Positions 1-9,953 of a stretch of DNA of 64,000 bases are shown piece after piece. The first letter of the stretch is position 1. Each line of letters begins with the position of its first letter. A program made the position numbers and the translations under genes. Origin of the DNA: Closterium sp. Naga37s-1 (lineage: Eukaryota; Streptophyta; Zygnematophyceae; Desmidiales; Closteriaceae); contig CANJKZ010000768.1 of the NCBI GenBank assembly GCA_947471745.1, positions 3,101,796 through 3,165,795 of the forward strand, written 5' to 3'. Under the pieces are notes generated by a model. That model was given only the letters and a program-made list of their open reading frames with translations, did no database searches and was not told where the DNA came from.

Positions 1-3000
1 GGAGCCCCGGCTGCCAGGCTTGGGGGGAAGAATTCGCTGCATTGATGGGTTGGGACGAGTGTTGATGGGCGGCGGGGAGGAGACAGATGCTGCTGCAGTG
101 GAGAAGAGGGGGAGGGGGAGGGGGAGGGGAAAGGGGAAGGGGAAGGGGAAAAAGCAAGAACACAAGGGAAGGAATGGGAAGAGAGGCGGGTGAGTGAGAT
201 AGAGGAGGAGCGGCGGATAGGCGGGAGTGAGGTGCTGGTTGTCCCGCCAGGAGCCCCGGCTGCCAGGCTTGGGGGGAAGAATTCGCTGCATTGATGGGTT
301 GGGACGAGTGTTGATGGGCGGCGGGGAGGAGACAGATGCTGCTGCAGTGGAGAAGAGGGGGAGGGGAGGGGGAGGGGAAAGGGGAAGGGGAAGGGGAAAA
401 AGCAAGAACACAAGGGAAGGAATGGGAAGAGAGGCGGGTGAGTGAGATAGAGGAGGGAGCGGCGGCATAGGCGGAGTGAGGTGCTGGTTGTCCCGCCAGG
501 AGCCCCGGCTGCCAGCTTGGGGGGAAGAATTCGCTGCATTGATGGGTTGGGACGAGTGTTGTATGGGCGGCGGGGAGGAGACAGATGCTGCTGCAGTGGA
601 GAAGAGGGGGAGGGGGAGGGGGAGGGGAAAGGGGAAGGGGAAGGGGAAAAAGCAAGAACACAAGGAAGGAATGGGAAGAGAGGCGGGTGAGTGAGATAGA
701 GGAGGGAGCGGCGGCATAGGCGGAGTGAGGTGCTGGTTGTCCCGCCAGGAGCCCCGGCTGCCAGGCTTGGGGGAAGAATTCGCGCATTGATGGGTTGGGA
801 CGAGTGTTGATGGGCGGCGGGGAGGAGACAGATGCTGCTGCAGTGGAGAAGAGGGGGAGGGGGAGGGGGAGGGGAAAGGGGAAGGGGAAGGGGAAAAAGC
901 AAGAACACAAGGGAAGGAATGGGAAGAGAGGCGGGGTGAGTGAGATAGAGGAGGGAGCGGCGGCATAGGCGGAGTGAGGTGCTGGTTGTCCCGCCAGGAG
1001 CCCCGGCTGCCAGGCTTGGGGGGAAGAATTCGCTGCATTGATGGGTTGGGACGAGTGTTGATGGGCGGCGGGGAGGAGACAGATGCTGCTGCAGTGGAGA
1101 AGAGGGGGAGGGGGAGGGGGAGGGGAAAGGGGAAGGGGAAGGGGAAAAAGCAAGAACACAAGGGAAGGAATGGGAAGAGAGGCGGGTGAGTGAGATAGAG
1201 GAGGGAGCGGCGGCATAGGCGGAGTGAGGTGCTGGTTGTCCCGCCAGGAGCCCCGGCTGCCAGGCTTGGGGGGAAGAATTCGCTGCATTGATGGGTTGGG
1301 ACGAGTGTTGATGGGCGGCGGGGAGGAGACAGATGCTGCTGCAGTGGAGAAGAGGGGGAGGGGGAGGGGGAGGGGAAAAGGGAAGGGGAAGGGGAAAAAG
1401 CAAGAACACAAGGGAAGGAATGGGAAGAGAGGCGGGTGAGTGAGATAGAGGAGGGAGCGGCGGCATAGGCGGAGTGAGGTGCTGGTTGTCCCGCCAGGAG
1501 CCCCGGCTGCCAGGCTTGGGGGGAAGAATTCGCTGCATTGATGGGTTGGGACGAGTGTTGATGGGCGGCGGGAGGAGACAGATGCTGCTGCAGTGGAGAA
1601 GAGGGGGAGGGGGAGGGGGAGGGGAAAGGGGAAGGGGAAGGGAAAAAGCAAGAACACAAGGGAAAGGAATGGGAAGAGAGGCGGTGTGAGTGAGATAGAG
1701 GAGGGAGCGGGCGGCATAGGCGGAAGTGAGGTGCTGGTTGTCCGCCAGGAGGCCGGCTGCCAGGCTTGGGGGAAGAATTCGCTGCATTGATGGGTTGGGA
1801 CGAGTGTTGATGGGCGGCGGGGAGGAGACAGATGCTGCGCATTGGAGAAGAGGGGAGGGGGAGGGGGAGGGGAAAGGGGAAGGGGAAGGGGAAAAAGCAA
1901 GAACACAAGGGAAGGAATGGGAAGAGAGGGCGGCGTGAGTGAGATAGAGGAAGGAGCGGCGGCATAGGCGGAGTGAGGGCTGGTTGTCCCCCGCCAGGAG
2001 CCTCGGCTGCCAGGCTTGGGGGGAAGAATTCGCTGCATTGATGGGTTTGGGACGAGTGTTGCTGGGCGGCGGGGAGGAGACAGATGCTGCTGCAGTGGAG
2101 AAGAGGGGGAGGGGGAGGGGGAGGGGAAAGGGGAAGGGGAAGGGGAAAAAGCAAGAACACAAGGGAAGGAATGGGAAGAGAGGCGGGTGAGTGAGATAGA
2201 GGAGGGAGCGGCGGCATAGGCGGAGTGAGGTGCTGGTTGTCCCGCCAGGAGCCCCGGCTGCCAGGCTTGGGGGGAAGAATTCGCTGCATTGATGGGTTGG
2301 GACGAGTGTTGATGGGCGGCGGGGAGGAGACAGATGCTGCTGCAGTGGAGAAGAGGGGGAGGGGGAGGGGGAGGGGAAAGGGGAAGGGGAAGGGGAAAAA
2401 GCAAGAACACAAGGGAAGGAATGGGAAGAGAGGGGGAGTGAGTGAGATAGAGGAGGGAGCGGCGGCATAGGCGGAGTGAGGTGCTGGTTGTCCCGCCAGG
2501 AGCCCCGGCTGCCAGGCTTGGGGGAAGAATTCGCTGCATTGATGGGTTGGGACGAGTGTTGATGGGCGGCGGGGAGGAGACAGATGCTGCTGCAGTGGAG
2601 AAGAGGGGGAGGGGGGAGGGGGGAGGGGGAAGGGGAAAGGGGAAGGGGAAGGGGAAAAAGCAAGAACACAAGGGAAGGAATGGGAAGAGAGGCGGGTGAG
2701 TGAGATAGAGGAGGGAGCGGCGGCATAGGCGGAGTGAGGTGCTGGTTGTCCCGCCAGGAGCCCCGGCTGCCAGGCTTGGGGGGAAGAATTCGCTGCATTG
2801 ATGGGTTGGGACGAGTGTTGATGGGCGGCGGGGAGGAGACAGATGCTGCTGCAGTGGAGAAGAGGGGGAGGGGGAGGGGGAGGGGAAAGGGGAAGGGGAA
2901 GGGGGGAAAAAGCAAGAACACAAGGGAAGGAATGGGAAGAGAGGCGGGTGAGTGAGATAGAGGAGGGAGCGGCGGCATAGGCGGAGTGAGGTGCTGGTTG

Positions 3001-6000
3001 TCCCGCCAGGAGCCCCGGCTGCCAGGCTTGGGGGGAAGAATTCGCTGCATTGATGGGTTGGGACGAGTGTTGATGGGCGGCGGGGAGGAGACAGATGCTG
3101 CTGCAGTGGAGAAGAGGGGGAGGGGGAGGGGGAGGGGAAAGGGGAGGGGAAGGGGAAGGGGAAAAAGCAAGAACACAAGGGAAGGAATGGGAAGAGAGGC
3201 GGGTGAGTGAGATAGAGGAGGGAGCGGCGGCATAGGCGGAGTGAGGTGCTGGTTGTCCCGCCAGGAGCCCCGGCTGCCAGGCTTGGGGGGAAGAATTCGC
3301 TGCATTGATGGGTTGGGACGAGTGTTGATGGGCGGCGGGGAGGAGACAGATGCTGCTGCAGTGGAGAAGAGGGGGAGGGGGAGGGGGAGGGGAAAGGGGA
3401 AGGGGAAGGGGAAAAAGCAAGAACACAAGGGAAGGAATGGGAAGAGAGGCGGGTGAGTGAGATAGAGGAGGGAGCGGCGGCATAGGCGGAGTGAGGTGCT
3501 GGTTGTCCCGCCAGGAGCCCCGGCTGCCAGGCTTGGGGGGAAGAATTCGCTGCATTGATGGGTTGGGACGAGTGTTGATGGGCGGCGGGGAGGAGACAGA
3601 TGCTGCTGCAGTGGAGAAGAGGGGGAGGGGGAGGGGGGAGGGGAAAGGGGAAGGGGAAGGGGAAAAAGCAAGAACACAAGGGAAGGAATGGGAAGAGAGG
3701 CGGGTGAGTGAGATAGAGGAGGGAGCGGCGGCATAGGCGGAGTGAGGTGCTGGTTGTCCCGCCAGGAGCCCCGGCTGCCAGGCTTGGGGGGAAGAATTCG
3801 CTGCATTGATGGGTTGGGACGAGTGTTGATGGGCGGCGGGGAGGAGACAGATGCTGCTGCAGTGGAGAAGAGGGGGAGGGGGAGGGGGAGGGGAAAGGGG
3901 AAGGGGAAGGGGAAAAAGCAAGAACACAAGGGAAGGAATGGGAAGAGAGGCGGGTGAGTGAGATAGAGGAGGGAGCGGCGGCATAGGCGGAGTGAGGTGC
4001 TGGTTGTCCCGCCAGGAGCCCCGGCTGCCAGGCTTGGGGGGAAGAATTCGCTGCATTGATGGGTTGGGACGAGTGTTGATGGGCGGCGGGGAGGAGACAG
4101 ATGCTGCTGCAGTGGAGAAGAGGGGGAGGGGGAGGGGGAGGGGAAAGGGGAAGGGGAAGGGGAAAAAGCAAGAACACAAGGGAAGGAATGGGAAGAGAGG
4201 CGGGTGAGTGAGATAGAGGAGGGAGCGGCGGCATAGGCGGAGTGAGGTGCTGGTTGTCCCGCCAGGAGCCCCGGCTGCCAGGCTTGGGGGGAAGAATTCG
4301 CTGCATTGATGGGTTGGGACGAGTGTTGATGGGCGGCGGGGAGGAGACAGATGCTGCTGCAGTGGAGAAGAGGGGGAGGGGGAGGGGGAGGGGAAAGGGG
4401 AAGGGGAAGGGGAAAAAGCAAGAACACAAGGGAAGGAATGGGAAGAGAGGCGGGTGAGTGAGATAGAGGAGGGAGCGGCGGCATAGGCGGAGTGAGGTGC
4501 TGGTTGTCCCGCCAGGAGCCCCGGCTGCCAGGCTTGGGGGGAAGAATTCGCTGCATTGATGGGTTGGGACGAGTGTTGATGGGCGGCGGGGAGGAGACAG
4601 ATGCTGCTGCAGTGGAGAAGAGGGGGAGGGGGAGGGGGAGGGGAAAGGGGAAGGGGAAGGGGAAAAAGCAAGAACACAAGGGAAGGAATGGGAAGAGAGG
4701 CGGGTGAGTGAGATAGAGGAGGGAGCGGCGGCATAGGCGGAGTGAGGTGCTGGTTGTCCCGCCAGGAGCCCCGGCTGCCAGGCTTGGGGGGAAGAATTCG
4801 CTGCATTGATGGGTTGGGACGAGTGTTGATGGGCGGCGGGGAGGAGACAGATGCTGCTGCAGTGGAGAAGAGGGGGAGGGGGAGGGGGAGGGGAAAGGGG
4901 AAGGGGAAGGGGAAAAAGCAAGAACACAAGGGAAGGAATGGGAAGAGAGGCGGGTGAGTGAGATAGAGGAGGGAGCGGCGGCATAGGCGGAGTGAGGTGC
5001 TGGTTGTCCCGCCAGGAGCCCCGGCTGCCAGGCTTGGGGGGAAGAATTCGCTGCATTGATGGGTTGGACGGACGAGTGTTGATGGGCGGCGGGGAGGAGA
5101 CAGATGCTGCTGCAGTGGAGAAGAGGGGGAGGGGGAGGGGGAGGGGAAAGGGGAAGGGGAAGGGGAAAAGCAAGAACACAAGGGAAGGAATGGGTAAGAG
5201 AGGCGGGTGAGTGAGATAGAGGAGGGAGCGGCGGCATAGGCGGAGTGAGGTGCTGGTTGTCCCGCCAGGAGCCCCGGCTGCCAGGCTTGGGGGGAAGAAT
5301 TCGCTGCATTGATGGGTTGGGACGAGTGTTGATGGGCGGCGGGGAGGAGACAGATGCTGCTGCAGTGGAGAAGAGGGGTGAGGGGGAGGGGGAGGGGAAA
5401 GGGGAAGGGGAAGGGGAAAAAGCAAGAACACAAGGGAAGGAATGGGAAGAGAGGCGGGTGAGTGAGATAGAGGAGGGAGCGGGCGGCATAGGCGGAGTGA
5501 GGTGCTGGTTGTCCCGCCAGGAGCCCCGGCTGCCATGCTTGGGGGGAAGAATTCGCTGCATTCGATGGGTTGGACGAGTGTTGATGGGCGGCGGGGAGGA
5601 GACAGATGCTGCTGCAGTGGAGAAAGGGGGAGGGGGAGGGTGAGGGGAAAGGTGGAAGGGGAAGGGGAAAAAAGCAAGAACACAAGGGAAGGAATGGGAA
5701 GAGAGGCGGTGTGAGGGAGATAGAGGAGGGAGCGGCGAGGCATAGGCGGAGTGAGGTGCTGGTTGTCCCGCCAGGAGCCCCGGCTGCCAGGCTTGGGGGG
5801 AAGAATTCGCGCATTGATGGGTTGGGACGAGTGTTGATGGGCGGCGGGGAGGAGACAGATGCTGCTGCAGTGGAGAAGAGGGGGAGGGGGAGGGGGAGGG
5901 GAAAGGGGAAGGGGAAGGGGAAAAAAGCAAGAAACAAGGGAAGGAATGGGAAGAGAGGCGGGGTGAGTGAGATAGAGGAAGGGAGCGGCGGCATAGGCGG

Positions 6001-8452
6001 AGGTGAGGTTTGCTCGGTTGTCCGCCAGGAGCCCCGGCTGCCAGGCTTGGGGGGGAAGAATTCGCTGCATTGATGGGTTGGGGACGAGTGTTGATGGGCG
6101 GCGGGAGGAGACAGATGCTGCTGCAGTGGAGAAGGAGGGGGAGGGGGAGGGGAGGGGAAGGGGAAGGGGAAGGGGAAAAAGCAAAGAACACAAGGGAAGG
6201 AATGGGAAGAGAGGCGGGTGAGTGAGATAGAGGAGGGAGCGGCGGCATAGGCGGATAGTGAGGTGCTGGTTGTCCCGCCAGGAGCCCCGGCTGCCAGGCT
6301 TGGGGGGAAGAATTCGCTGCATTGATGGGTTGGGACGAGTGTTGATGGGCGGCGGGGAGGAGACAGATGCTGCTGCAGTGGAGAAGAGGGGGAGGGGGGA
6401 GGGGGAGGGGAAAGGGGAAGGGGAAGGGAAAAAGCAAGAACACAAGGGAAGGAATGGGAAGAGAGGCGGGGTGAGTGAGATAGAGGAGGGAGCGGCGGCA
6501 TAGGCGGAGTGAGGTGCTGGTTGTCCCGCCAGGAGCCCCGGCTGCCAGGCTTGGGGGAAGAATTCGCTGCATTGATGGGTTGGGACGAGTGTTGATGGGC
6601 GGCGGGGAGGAGACAGATGCTGCTGCAGTGGAGAAGAGGGGGGAGGGGGAGGGGGAGGGGAAAGGGGAAGGGGAAGGGGAAAAAGCAAGAACACAAGGGA
6701 AGGAATGGGAAGAGAGGCGGGTGAGTGAGATAGAGGAGGGAGCGGCGGGCATAGGCGGAGTGAGGTGCTGGTTGTCCCGCCAGGAGCCCCGGCTGCCAGG
6801 CTTGGGGGGAAGAATTCGCTGCATTGATGGGTTTGGGACGAGTGTTGATGGGCGGCGGGGAGGAGACAGATGCTGCTGCAGTGGAGAAGAGGGGGAGGGG
6901 GAGGGGGAGGGGAAAGGGGAAGGGGAAGGGGAAAAAGCAAGAACACAAGGGAAGGAATGGGAAGAGAGGCGGGTGAGTGAGATAGAGGAGGGAGCGGCGG
7001 CATAGGCGGAGTGAGGTGCTGGTTGTCCCGCCAGGAGCCCCGGCTGCCAGGCTTGGGGGGAAGAATTCGCTGCATTGATGGGTTGGGACGAGTGTTGATT
7101 GGGCGGCGGGAGGAGACAGATGCTGCTGCGTGGAGAAGAGGGGGAGGGGAGGGGAGGGGAAAGGGAAAGGGGAAGGGGAAAAAAGCAAGAACACAAGGGA
7201 CAGGAATCGGGAAGAGAGGCGGTTGTGAGTGAGATAGAGGACGGGAGCGGCGGCATAGGCGGAAGTGAGAGTGCTGGTTGTTCCCGCCAGGAGGCCCCGG
7301 CTAGCCAGGCTTGGGGCCGGAAGAATTCGCACTGCATTGATGGTGCGTTGGGACGAGTGTTGCTGCGGCGGCGGGGAGGAGACAGATGCTGCTGCAGTGG
7401 ACGAAGAGGGTGAGGGGAGGGGAGGGGAGAAAGGGAAGGTGGGAAGGGGAAAAAGCAAGAACACAAGGAAGGAATGGGAATGAGAGGCGGGTGAGTGAGA
7501 TAGAGTAGGGCGCGGCGGCATAGGCGGAGGTGAGGTGCTGGTTGTCCCGCCAAGGAGCCCCGGACTGCCAGGCTTGTGGGGGAAGAATTCCGCTGCATTG
7601 ATGGGTTGGAGACGAGTGTTGATGGGCGGCGGGGAGGAGACAGATGCTGCTGCAGTGGAGAAGAGGGGGAGGGGGAGGGGGAGGGGAAAGGGGAAGGGGA
7701 AGGGGAAAAAGCAAGAACACAAGGGAAGGAATGGGAAGAGAGGCGGGTGAGTGAGATAGAGGAGGGAGCGGCGGCATAGGCGGAGTGAGGTGCTGGTTGT
7801 CCCGCCAGGAGCCCCGGCTGCCAGGCTTGGGGGGAAGAATTCGCTGCATTGATGGGTTGGGACGAGTGTTGATGGGCGGCGGGGAGGAGACAGATGCTGC
7901 TGCAGTGGAGAAGAGGGGGAGGGGGAGGGGGAGGGGAAAGGGGAAGGGGAAGGGGAAAAAGCAAGAACACAAGGGAAGGAATGGGAAGAGAGGCGGGGTG
8001 AGTGAGATAGAGGAGGGAGCGGCGGCATAGGCGGAGTGAGGTGCTGGTTGTCCCGCCAGGAGCCCCGGCTGCCAGGCTTGGGGGGAAGAATTCGCTGCAT
8101 TGATGGGTTGGGACGAGTGTTGATGGGCTGCGGGGAGGGAGACAGATGCTGGCTGCAGTGGAGAAGAGGGGAGGGGGAGGGGGAGGGAAAGGGGAAGGGG
8201 AATGGGAAAAAGCAAGAACACATGGAAGGAATGGGAAGAGAGGCGGGTGAGTGAGATAGAGGAGGAGCGGCGGCATAGGCGGATTGAGGTGCTGGTTGTC
8301 CCGCCAGGAGCCCGGCTGCCAGGCTTGGGGGGAAGAATTCGCTGCATTGATGGGTTGGGACGAGTGTTGATGGGCGGCGGGGAGGAGACAGATGCTGCTG
8401 CAGTGGGAATGGGGGGGAAAGGGGAGAGGGGAGTGGGAGTGAGATAGAGGCG
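1..8452. repeat. 250-bp tandem array, about 34 copies
   Basis: A unit of about 250 bp repeats head to tail from the left edge (starts near 1, 250, 996, 1246, ... 8058, 8309). Copies between about 3.2 and 5.0 kb are nearly identical. Patches at 1.6-2.0, 5.0-6.2 and 7.1-7.6 kb carry many one-base indels. Read on the minus strand, each unit holds a long pyrimidine tract, then CTGCAG, then an open stretch starting AASVSSPPPINTRPNPSMQR. This is a 3' splice site followed by an exon start, in phase with the kinase exon ending at 9764. The plus strand of each unit has a G-rich run able to form a G-quadruplex. Plus-strand open frames of 70-80 codons in every unit are shadows. The array is probably an exon-derived satellite. 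Whether any copy is spliced into mRNA cannot be told here. Confidence 0.95.
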
Positions 8453-8460
8453 GGAGGGGC

Positions 8461-8536
8461 GCCTTGGGGGGAAGGATTCGTTGCGTTGATGGGTTGGGGC
8501 GAGTGTTGATCGGGGGGGGAGACGACACTGATGCTG
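8461..8536 (-). CDS. Diverged first copy of kinase tail exon (exon 10)
   Basis: This is the copy of the 250-bp unit nearest the kinase. Its acceptor is TTGCAG at 8542-8537 after a pyrimidine tract, so the exon begins at 8536. The donor of exon 9 is phase 1, and two bases here complete an Ala codon, giving AASVSSPPPINTRPNPSTQR and onward. Compared with the array consensus over the aligned 25 codons, I count 11 base differences: ten are synonymous third-position changes and one is Met/Thr. That is the mark of protein-coding constraint in this frame on the minus strand. The end is unclear: no good donor or stop is visible, and the gene's 3' end may lie beyond the left edge. The product would be a Pro/Ser-rich tail after the kinase domain. 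Confidence 0.6.
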
Positions 8537-8621
8537 CTGCAAGGGGGGGAGTGGGAGCGGGAAAGGGGAGGGGGAAGGTGGGTGTGGATGGAGGAGGGGT
8601 GAAGGAGAGAAGAGGAGAGAG

Positions 8622-8679
8622 GATGTGGGAAACAGAGAGATGTGGGAAACAGAGGGATGTGGGAAACAGAGAGATGTGG
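8622..8679. repeat. 17-bp minisatellite, about 3.4 copies
   Basis: The unit GATGTGGGAAACAGAGA repeats three times with one variant base, followed by a partial fourth copy. It lies in the presumed last intron between kinase exon 9 and the tail exon. Confidence 0.85.
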
Positions 8680-8740
8680 CAGATTGTGCAGGTTAATGGG
8701 GAGGGGGTGGGAGGAAGGGGGCGAGGAGGAGAGGGAAGAC

Positions 8741-9763
8741 TGAGCTCTGTAAGTCCTTGGGCTGCCGCTGCACACACGTGCCTGCTAGGTCACCCGGCTC
8801 ACAGCACTGGACGCCACGGCACCACACAGCACTGCATTCCACCGAAATGCACCGCACTGAACCGCTAAGAACGCACCTGCAGCTGCCTGGCGAATGACCT
8901 TGAGCCGCCTCACCACCTCCTGCATACTCGGTCTGTCCTTGGGCTGCCGCTGCACACACATGGCTGCCAGGCTGCCAGGCTCACAGGCACCGCACTGCAC
9001 CACACTGCACCCACTTTGCACCGCACTGGACCGCACAGAACCGCTACAAACGCACCTGCTGCTGCCTGGCGAATGACCTTGAGCCTTCGCACCACCTCCT
9101 GCATGCTCGGTCTGTCCTTGGGCTGCCGCTGCACACACATGGCTGCCAGGCTGCCAGGCTCACAGGCACCGCACTGCACCACACTGCACCCACTTTGCAC
9201 CGCACTGGACCGCACAGAACCGCTACAAACGCACCTGCTGCTGCCTGGCGAATGACCTTGAGCCTTCGCACCACCTCCTGCATGCTGGGTCTGTCCTTGG
9301 GCTGCCGCTGCACACACATGGCTGTCAGGCTGCCAGGCTCACAGGCACCGCACTGCACCACACTGCACCCACTTTGCACCGCACTGGACCGCACAGAACC
9401 GCTAGGAACGCACCTGCTGCTGCCTGGCGAATGACCTTGAGCCGCCTCACCACCTCCTGCATGCTCGGTCTGTCCTTGGGCTGCCGCTGCACACACATGG
9501 CTGCCAGGCTGCCAGGCTCACAGGCACCGCACTGCACCACACTGCACCCACTTTGCACCGCACTGGACCGCACAGAACCGCTACAAACGCACCTGCTGCT
9601 GCCTGGCGAATGACCTTGAGCCTTCGCACCACCTCCTGCATGCTCGGTCTGTCCTTGGGCTGCCGCTGCACACACATGGCTGCCAGGCTCACAGGCACCG
9701 CTCTGCACCACACTGCACACACTTTGCACCGCACTGGACCGCACAGAACCGCTAGGAACGCAC
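8741..9763 (-). repeat. Copies of kinase exon 9 3' half plus donor, 179-bp period
   Basis: Five copies of the last part of exon 9 (MCVQRQPKDRPSMQEVV and on) with its donor CAG|GTGCGTTC and following intron lie 3' of the intact exon. They have a 179-bp period over most of the block (for example 9016, 9195, 9374, 9553). A more decayed remnant lies at 8741-8790. None has the exon's own acceptor, so none should be spliced in as a complete exon. The translations keep the motif with few changes, so the copies are recent. They are decoy donors in the intron after exon 9. Confidence 0.9.
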
Positions 9764-9953
9764 CTGCTGCTGCCTGGCGAATGACCTTGAGCCGCCTCAC
9801 CACCTCCTGCATGCTGGGTCGGTCCTTGGGTTGCCGCTGCACACACATGGCTGCGAGGCTGGCAAATGCCTGCATGGGCTGCTGTGGGAACGCCTGGGCT
9901 AGATTGGGGTCCACCACTGCGTCTAGATTGCCGGCACAGATGGCAGGGGTCGC
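9764..9953 (-). CDS. Kinase exon 9 (subdomains X-XI)
   Basis: Acceptor CCTCAG precedes 9953 and donor CAG|GTGCGTTC follows 9764. The exon is 190 bp, phase 0 in and phase 1 out. It encodes ATPAICAGNLDAVVDPNLAQ and continues through MCVQRQPKDRPSMQEVV to RQAAA. This is the typical end of a plant receptor-like kinase domain, with the invariant Arg in DRPSM. It is the only copy that has both splice sites. Confidence 0.88.

Noticed and set aside
227-8447. Plus-strand open frames of about 71-81 codons (MRCWLSRQEP...) in each 250-bp unit
   Set aside because: They start with GTG, overlap the G-rich tract, and give Gly/Arg/Lys-rich low-complexity ends. Codon-position evidence at 8461-8536 supports the minus strand instead.
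1-8452. A CRISPR-like or protein-repeat array
   Set aside because: There are no spacers, the repeats are contiguous, and the genome is eukaryotic. The unit length is 250 bp, not a multiple of three, so it is not an in-frame protein repeat.
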